NCBI RefSeq assembly: GCF_036884655.1
Contig: NC_088330.1
Coordinates: forward strand, 37,430,501-37,494,500
Source of the DNA: Musa acuminata AAA Group
Lineage: Eukaryota; Streptophyta; Magnoliopsida; Zingiberales; Musaceae
Length of the DNA stretch: 64,000 nt
Direction of reading: 5' to 3'
Both the position numbers and the translations under genes were made by a program. Of the stretch, positions 56,600 to 64,000 are shown piece after piece (within the stretch, counting starts at the first letter, position 1; each line of letters starts with the position of its first letter). The notes beneath the pieces are model-generated. The model was not told the DNA's origin, searched no databases, and saw only the letters and a list, made by a program, of their open reading frames with translations.

Positions 56600-59500
56600 A
56601 TGGTGGCGATCTCTCTCTACCGCGGCAACCTCCACCGGGTCCCCGACGTCCCGCGGAGGTGGCCGTTGCCGCCGCCTGCCATCTCCCTCCGCCAGTTTAA
56701 GATCCTCATCCGCAAGCGGTCCGAGGCCCTTTCTCGCCTCTCTGCCGCCCCCGTTGCCGCCACAACCCTAGATGTCAAGCTTGAGGGGAAATCGAAGGAG
56801 GAAGTCAAGGGCGACGACGATGGAGCCAAGATTGGCCTCTCTGTACGGGAGTATTCTTCTGTTCTCGATCCCGAACCCTCGAATTCCCAGCCGAAGTGCA
56901 AGGAAGAGACGAGGGATCATGAGGCGTTTCGAGAGTCCGAGGTCGGTGCTTCCGCTTCAGATGCTCCGGCCGGTGCGCCTTCCACCCGGGAGGAGGAGGA
57001 GGTTCGTGATTCGAAAATTGGTGAAGCCGGCATAGTCGATGGAAAGTTTGAGGTAAGAGGTGCGCTTGTAGTTGATTCTTTTATTTCTGTGTTCCATGAA
57101 ACCTCGTGGATTATGTTGCTGATGCTACCGAGTCCATGTTTTGCTAGTTAATCAATTTTCCATTTCTTTCATTTACCCAATAATCTTCTGCTGTAAAGAG
57201 ATGATGGACTAGTAGATTAGGGCAATCACAGTAGAGAATGGAGCAAAAACTACATGACTAACCGAATTTGTGTTTATCTGTAAATAAGAGAAGATATACA
57301 GAGATTGTGTTTCTTAGAAATTTATTGAGAAGAGGCTAAGCAATGGTAAATATCAAAATAATTGGAAAATGAAAGGAACCACATATCAGATGAAAGAAAT
57401 TGTGTTTATCTGTAAATAAGAGAAGATATACAGAGATCAAATTGGTGTCTGGGAAAAATTGCTGCAATTCAAAGCTATTTAACATTTCATAGATTATTGA
57501 GGACTTCCTTCTTCGAGCTCAGGGTATTAGAGAAGGAACTGAACAAAAACTTGTTAAGATTCCTTTCACAAGAATATACAAGATAAAGCATCTTTTGCTC
57601 CAATTGACATCTCTTATATAGTTTAGTCCAGGCTTTGTTTCACAACAATAACAACGATAAGGCTTTAATTTCTGATTTTGTTTGGTCCAGTCTAACTGAT
57701 TCCTTAACAATCTAACTTGTTTGGTTTTCTGGAGCTAGGCTTGCTTCTCATATTTTGGAAGCTTATGGTTTTTACAAATATGATCAGGGTGGAATTGAAC
57801 TATAAACTCTGTTGAAGCTGGTCCCCATTGGGGTGATTCTGAGTAAAGTTCAGAGAGGGTAGTTATATAACTTTTCTCAAGGGGGTATTGTGAGGAAATG
57901 AAGTTTAATTGCTATTTGGATATTTTTGGGGGAATAGTATAATTTAATTGCTTGGGGTAGTTATATAACTTGATGTTTGGGTCAAAGTCTATCTGCCTGC
58001 AAGATAATGATGGTTTGTTGACCCTCAAAATTGTATTGCTAGCAACCTTACCTTTTGTAGGAGGAGAGAACTATGTGGTTTTGGATCATATATCTAGAGC
58101 ATGGATTGGTCATTTTGTGGCTCATGATAAACCGAATTTGGTAGCCATATTTACTTTCTATGAAGATATTGATATGGCAGCAAATATGGACACTCTGATA
58201 TTGAACTTATTTAAGTTCAATTTTAGTATGATTTAGGTGGTGATGGAGGTGGCTTATGTGCTGTCATTTTTGGAGTGATAGATTAGATTGTTAGTCATTG
58301 AGAGAAGGTACTATTGACATGTTTTCAGATGGATAAGCTAGCAATGGAATTGCTTCTATAGTTTCTTTTCAGCTTGACAATGGATTTGCTTTTGAAAAGT
58401 CTTGGGCAAGTAAGGTAACCAATGAATACTATTGCTTCCTTTTTCTTGCAGCTCCGAGTTACTACTTAGGTCATTATAATGGTATTAGTTTCATGGGTGA
58501 CTTAGGAACACCTAGCAATGGCTGTTAGATTAACAATGTGCCAATTGTGAGGTTTTAGTATGGGTAGACATCATAAAATTCTATTTATTCTACCACCATT
58601 CAGTTCTGATAATTCGACCTTTCTGCAGGAATGTCATAGCTTTAGGGAAGAAGGTATATTAGAATTTGTATTTATCACGTGCAGTTTCTTCCTCTGATGT
58701 GCATAAAAGTCTATAATGTTTAAATGGATCCAAAGATCACACAAAGTAATTTGTGGTTTTCACTTTAAATACGGTTCTTGGTTTTTTAATGTTTTCATCA
58801 ATTATTCTCCCAAATTTTACCTGCCTGTGCTTATCATGTATTTCATCCTGCGATGGATGTGCTCTAAGATACTTAAGTAGAATCAAAGAACACAATTAGT
58901 AACCTGCGGCTTGTACTTTGAATAATGCCCTTGATTGTGTCAGACTTCAATCAATTCTTCTTCCATATTTGAATTTTTCTATGGCTTCTTGGAATAACAT
59001 TTCAATCTTCTTAACAGTCTTAGATAATTTTTACTCAGTTGATGTCTATTTTTATGACACTCGGGACTTCATTGACCTAACTGTTATGTCCATCATTCTT
59101 GTATCTCTGAGAATTGTATGAATGCCAGACTTTAGAGTCCACTGTCTTTAGCTCATATACTGCTTTGTTTTATTAATTTGGCACTGCCTCTTAGGTGAGA
59201 AACAAATCTGATGTTGTTAGTGACAAGGAGGAAAGAAAACGAGACTTGGAGAAGAAGTTGCATGTCTTGAATGAGAAGAAACACAATCTCGTCCAAATGT
59301 TGAAGCAGGTAAGCTTCATTTTCAATACGTTTATCCATTTCATTTAGTATGGTTATTTCCAATGCTATAACTTGGTTTTATGGGATTGTTAAGAAAATCT
59401 CAAAATATCAACTAACAATATAAGTTGGATTCAAGCATGACAGTGTTTTCTGATTTGTATGTTTATGCAATAGTTTGTTGAAATGATTGTACTGATAACG

Positions 59501-60992
59501 AAACTAGAGAAATGATGATACATCAATTAGTTCTTGAAAATTTTTCTTAAGTTTCAGTATAGGAGAGGCAACAAAGTGTTTTTCTTTCTGAAATCTGTAG
59601 ATTCCATTGTCCAACAGATCTTAAATGCCGAAGAAGAAATAAAAAGGCGGAGCATGCAGTCACCTGTTTTACATCCTTCAATTCCCCAAAAAGCAGAGAT
59701 GACACTGGAAATGGGTTCTGTGAAGCAGGTCCCCAAGCTTACTGTAGAGGTTAATTTTGGTAGTGATTCAGGTGGGGAATCAGATGCTGCAGCTAAGAAC
59801 AACAGTCATGTACGACAGTTGCATCACACCCATAGTACATCTCCATCTGCAGCATCTTTAACAAGGACAACATTTGGCTCTTTCCAGCATAACACAGTAA
59901 GTGGTTTTGTTAAAACAAAAGGCTAATCAATTTTATTTTATGCTCCTTACGATGGAAAATATTTTTATTCCTGTTAAGAACTTTCCCTAAGTCTTAATTT
60001 GCTATGCTTAAATTGTACTTTTAGTTATCTGAACTGATGTTATATTAGCCGGTTGCATTTTTAATGAAAGTTAATCTTTCACTTATTTGATGATTACTGT
60101 ATAATTTGGGACTTATCTCATACATCTTGTGATTTTCTGAAAAGTCTGTTATGGCAAAACAAATCATTTTAAAAAGTAAGTTAGCATGCTGTTGCTGAAT
60201 TTTTTGTTTAATATTTCTGGCATATTTTATTGGTTCTCTATGATCCTTCATTAAATGTTGGCTAATGGTTTTAAACTAACAGAATTGACTTGATCACACT
60301 GTCATTGTTAGTACAATGCATTTCCATGCATTCCTGCTTGGATTTTCTAGGTTTTCACGTGGTACTTTATTGAGAGGATGAACATGTTTCGATGGTCTTA
60401 GTGATCTATACCATTCTTGATTTAGCTCAGGTGTTCATAGTTCACTTTATTAATTCACAGAAAAGTGATGAGAGGAGGGTAGGGGATTAGAATCCACTTT
60501 TGACATGTGTTTATTGGGGAACCTTACCTTATGGCAAGGTGCTGGGTATCATAGATTGTATGAGTTCTAACTTGACCTGCATCCATGTATCACTGAAGGA
60601 GGGACTTTCTTGTGATTAAAATCAGGTCAATTTTGGTAATTGTGATTGAGCTTTTATAGTTGAGCATAAGTAGATCTTGGTGTTTGTGACTGGACTTCTA
60701 CTGCTGACATGGGTCAGTCATGATGCTTACAACTGGACTCTTCTCTTGGCAAAGATGTGGGGGTTGAGCGAGGAGAACAAAGGACCCGCTTTTTGGGTGT
60801 TTAATCTATTATCAGGTGTGATTGGAAATGAGTCTAGGGTGATTACACCCATTCGGTTTTAGAATGACTGATAGTTGTCTAAAGTTTGATGAATCATGAT
60901 AACTGCACAGATTGAAGCCAGCTGATCTGTTTTATGGCAAACCATGTTACACTTAAGTATATAGTGTTACATTTAAAATTGAACTATGGAAG

Positions 60993-61085
<93 letters not shown>

Positions 61086-62577
61086 TGGTTCTTTCTGTAG
61101 GATAATGAACAACCCAGTTTAGTTTTAATAATTTGAAGCTATATTGAATTTTTACATGAATCACATATACCTATTGTGAAATGTAACAACTAAAAATTGT
61201 CACTGCATGACATGAGGGAGTGCTGAAAGTATTTACTATGCCATTTCTATGGGCATGCACTTTCTAATGGCCAACATAAACACAATGTTGACCTGGCAAT
61301 TCGACACATGGCCTGCTGACTTCATGGTTGCTCAACACTTGTTGGCCCCTCTCGGTTAGCATGACAATCCTCCTACTAAGGATGAAAGTCATTGTGTGGA
61401 GAAAAGCGGAATAGAATTGTGTTGCAATTGATGTTGACTAAATTTATAATGGATATATTGCGTAAACACCCCCAAGGTCAAAAAGCTTGATTTAAAAGTT
61501 GGTCATCTCAAAAGGTTGTATTCACCTAATACAGAAGTATCAGACAAAGTGTCTGGTAGTCTACATAAACACACAACAAGTTTTTAAGTTTCTGCCCTTA
61601 ATAATTTTCGCTGTATGGATAACACAATATCTAGATGTTGCTTTCCTGCTGAAGCCGGTAAAAAGAGACTTTAAAAAAAGATCCAAGTTATCAGAGTTCC
61701 TTCTTCGTGTCTTAAATTGCTGTTTTTGTCTTCACACCCTTTATGTTTGGAAGACGCCACCTTTTTGTCTCATGTTATATAATGTTTTAATCTGCTGTAC
61801 AATATTTCTAAACCTATATGTCAAAAAAGTGAATTCAGTACATTCATATAATGTTTATGAGTTGACATTCTGTTCTTTGAAATGTATATCAAGTCAAAAG
61901 CAAGGTGTTTACATGGAGGACAAACGATAAATACTAAAGGCATTGGAGTTTCCATCTTTGTGTCTTTAAGACGATGTTTTTGTCTTCACACACTTTATGC
62001 TTGGAAAACTCTGCCTTTTATGTGATCTGATGTTATGTTCTAGTGTACAATACTCCCAAACCTATATGTCAAAGAAGTATAAAATTAGTCCTTTCGGATA
62101 ATGTTATTGTCTAATGTTATTCTTTGAAATGTATACCAAGTCAAAAGCAAGGTATACATGGGCATTCTCCACATTATGGAATTGGCCTGAAACTTAGGGC
62201 TTTCTCAGAACAATTGGCCTTTTTATATTATCGATCATTGATCATTGTTTTATGAGTTACACCTTTAACATCGTTTGATCGTTAATTAAGCTGCAGCATT
62301 TCTAACAGTTATGGAATCTAATGCTTAGCAGGGTCTTCAAAATATTAGAGCTAGCATGACAGCCACTGGCTATGGGCCAACTACTCCGAATTCATCGGCA
62401 GGTGGTGCCATGGTTAGTCCATCACGCTTTGCTCCTGTAGGACATCAGAGCCAGACGCCGAACCTCACTCCTGTGGCATTGCCTGTCAACCATTTTATTG
62501 CTTCTTCGCCATCACCAGCAGCATCTGGAGGTGCTTCCTCTGTCTTCATGGATCCTTGTCTGACCAGCTCCTCATGA
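56600..62577 (+). CDS. Conserved plant protein of unknown function with central coiled coil
   Basis: Four exons, all phase 0 with GT-AG borders: 56600-57052, 59195-59308, 59618-59896 and 62332-62577, giving 363 residues. The N-terminus MVAISLYRGNLHRVPDVPRR, then WPLPPPAISLRQFKILIRKR, is a block I recall from unnamed plant proteins. An acidic, low-complexity segment follows to residue 151. Exon 2 and the start of exon 3 form a charged heptad-like helix (KEERKRDLEKKLHVLNEKKH then NLVQMLKQILNAEEEIKRR). The C-terminal third is Ser/Pro-rich with short motifs SPSRFAPVGHQSQTPNL and HFIASSPSPAASGG. No catalytic domain, signal peptide or membrane segment is visible. A scaffold or regulatory role is possible, but I do not assign one. 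The gene structure is firm. Confidence 0.85.
57268..57437. repeat. 38-bp perfect direct repeat in intron 1 of the unknown gene
   Basis: The sequence starting TTGTGTTTATCTGTAAATAA occurs at 57268-57305 and identically at 57400-57437, with 94 bases between. Could be the product of a local duplication or the edges of a small insertion. Confidence 0.9.
60996..61082. repeat. (AT)n microsatellite in intron 3 of the unknown gene
   Basis: More than forty uninterrupted AT units. Confidence 0.95.
61692..62161. repeat. Diverged ~220-bp tandem duplication in intron 3 of the unknown gene
   Basis: Copy 1 (about 61692-61917) and copy 2 (about 61945-62161) share collinear blocks. These are 'tgtttttgtcttcacac', 'tttatg(t/c)ttggaa', 'aaacctatatgtcaaa(a/g)aagt' and 'tctttgaaatgtata(t/c)caagtcaaaagcaaggt'. 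The copies differ by scattered substitutions and small gaps, so the event is not recent. Confidence 0.85.
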
Positions 62578-63518
62578 AACACATGCAGTGTGCACGGTTT
62601 ATCAGCTACAATGATGTGGTGCAGCACTCACACTCGTCGTGCTTAGGGCTTCGTTTCCCTATCAAGTGGATGTGGTTTACTGCACATTCATAGTGGTATC
62701 ATCTGCAGCAGGGTTTGATGGCCCCTTCTATGTTCAGATCACAAGTAGCATCCATTCTTGGTCTTACTGTGGAGTGAACCGAGCCGATAGCATCTGTTGG
62801 TGTTCCTGATCCAGTAAGTGGGCTTAATCAGGGTTGGAAACTCCTCCTTGTAAGCATTGGTTGTGAACTGTTGGACTGTGAATCCCAAAAGCTGTAGGGT
62901 CTTTTGCTGAATCTCATGATTGGAATGAAGTATTGACGCAGCATCACTGGACGTGCATTATTACTACCTTAAGCTGCCCACATCTGACATAACCATGGTT
63001 TTAAAAAGGTATTGGATTGATCGATGGAACCCGCAGAATTGAAAATTGAAGAAGATCGAACTATTTAAATAGTTCTAATTTTTATTGTCAAAATTAATAA
63101 TATTTGAAGTTATTCAAATTTTTTATTATAAGGATGAAAAAAAAAGGAAAGGCTTAATATATACAATCTTACCTTTATAAGCAGAAAAATCATTTCCATC
63201 ATTTAAATGTTGGTCTTAAGTAGCACAATAGCCTTTTCATGATTCTTCCAAGTGTCATGTCTCTTATCAAATTATGCCACATTAGTTAGATAATACAAAG
63301 CTGAGAAATTACTACCTTTGACTGATCATTTACGGGTAGAAAGGCTGTTAGTAAATAACAATAAACAACTAAAATATAACCATTCGAATAATCAAATTCA
63401 TAGTTACATCGGTTCTTCTTAGAAGGTTTTGATTATGGAACAACAGACTACTCATTAGCCACACACAGCAATTTCTTGAGAGAAGAACTTATAGAGAGAC
63501 TCCAATAGACACAGACCA
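62578..63518. other. 3' flank of the unknown gene, then intergenic DNA
   Basis: The first 400 bases or so are moderately GC-rich and probably 3'UTR. Beyond about 63000 the DNA is AT-rich with no gene seen. The next feature converges from the right. Confidence 0.5.
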
Positions 63519-63888
63519 TCAACTAGTCTCTAGCTTTATCCATATATCATGGCCAGCATGCTTACTTCTCTCACGAGTTCTTAGAGCTGCACAATAGAAA
63601 ATACACAAACCAAATCAGGTTAATTGCAACCAAGCTAGCACATCCCAACCCATAAACTAAATATGTATCTCCACTTGTCTAAGCCCATAACACACAAACT
63701 AGCCAAATTAGAGAAACCTTTCATGTTGTCTAAAAGTTTCTTGAGAACCTGAAAACAAACAAAGAAATAAATGCAAAAAAAAATCGATCTGGAATTTATA
63801 TCAAGAACTAAGAGCAGCGTTACCTCATAAGTGATCTCATGGTATGGTGCATAACCTATTTTGATATCACCGTTGCCAAAGGAACAAC
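63519..63888 (-). CDS. Candidate 3' exons of an unrecognised gene entering from the right edge
   Basis: Three minus-strand segments with consistent phase and GT-AG borders: 63888-63824, 63748-63718 and 63586-63519. They read CSFGNGDIKIGYAPYHEITY, then E-VLKKLLDNMK, then ALRTRERSKHAGHDIWIKL ending in ETS and TGA. The first acceptor (CTAAG) has a strong branch-site-like CTAAC about 20 bases upstream. Any continuation would lie beyond base 64000. I do not recognise the family. The exons are very short, so chance assembly cannot be excluded. Confidence 0.35.
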
Positions 63889-64000
63889 CTTAGCCCAGGA
63901 TAACCGTTAGTTCATCAGCTACCTTCTCTCTTTTCTTGCTTTGAAGGAAATCTTATGTCTAATCAATAACTGGGGAATTTGATTTAAAACTTGTTCCCTA

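Noticed and set aside
57970..58236. 88-residue plus-strand frame in intron 1 of the unknown gene
   Set aside because: No recognisable motif, no consistent splice borders, and it lies within an intron supported by phase-0 flanking exons.

Overview
This is plant nuclear DNA, almost certainly monocot. The spliced genes have long introns, plastid prenylquinone and COP/DET genes are present, and gene-poor stretches are AT-rich with copia and LINE relics. Recurrent GTACCG/CCAGTAC-type and GCGCTAGGCGCC-type intron repeats resemble repeats I associate with banana (Musa) and relatives (Zingiberales). That placement is an inference, not a search result. All gene models below were assembled by hand from splice sites, reading phase and family resemblance; there is no transcript evidence.

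Layout. (1) 0.48-2.6 kb, minus: 5' part of a myeloid-leukemia-factor-like gene whose 3' end lies off the left edge. (2) 2.6-5.4 kb: AT-rich intergenic DNA with a decayed Ty1/copia fragment. (3) 5.4-7.1 kb, plus: ribosomal protein eS28, with a promoter typical of ribosomal-protein genes and a 5'UTR intron. (4) 8.45-20.35 kb, plus: ten-exon homogentisate solanesyltransferase of plastoquinone synthesis. (5) 21.24-27.06 kb, plus: COP10, an E2-like protein without the catalytic cysteine. (6) 28.31-41.32 kb, minus: eleven-exon PP2A catalytic subunit (subfamily II type), whose introns hold a LINE relic and other repeats. (7) 42.4-44.16 kb: a transposon-like element with inverted arms of about 600 bp. 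(8) 44.2-48.8 kb, plus: a decayed DDX3/RH37-type DEAD-box helicase pseudogene. (9) 50.2 kb, plus: a small intronless gene of the MAPK-substrate-like family. (10) 50.7-56.4 kb: AT-rich gene desert. (11) 56.6-62.58 kb, plus: a four-exon conserved plant gene of unknown function with a coiled coil. (12) 63.52-63.89 kb, minus: three candidate 3' exons of an unrecognised gene entering from the right.

The genes do not form a functional cluster; they are independent housekeeping, plastid and light-signalling loci. I found no wholly new multi-gene system. The points most worth checking are the COP10 active-site replacement with its tandem splice acceptor, the long-inverted-repeat element beside the dead helicase, the conserved unknown gene with a duplicated intron segment, and the exon chain at the right edge.
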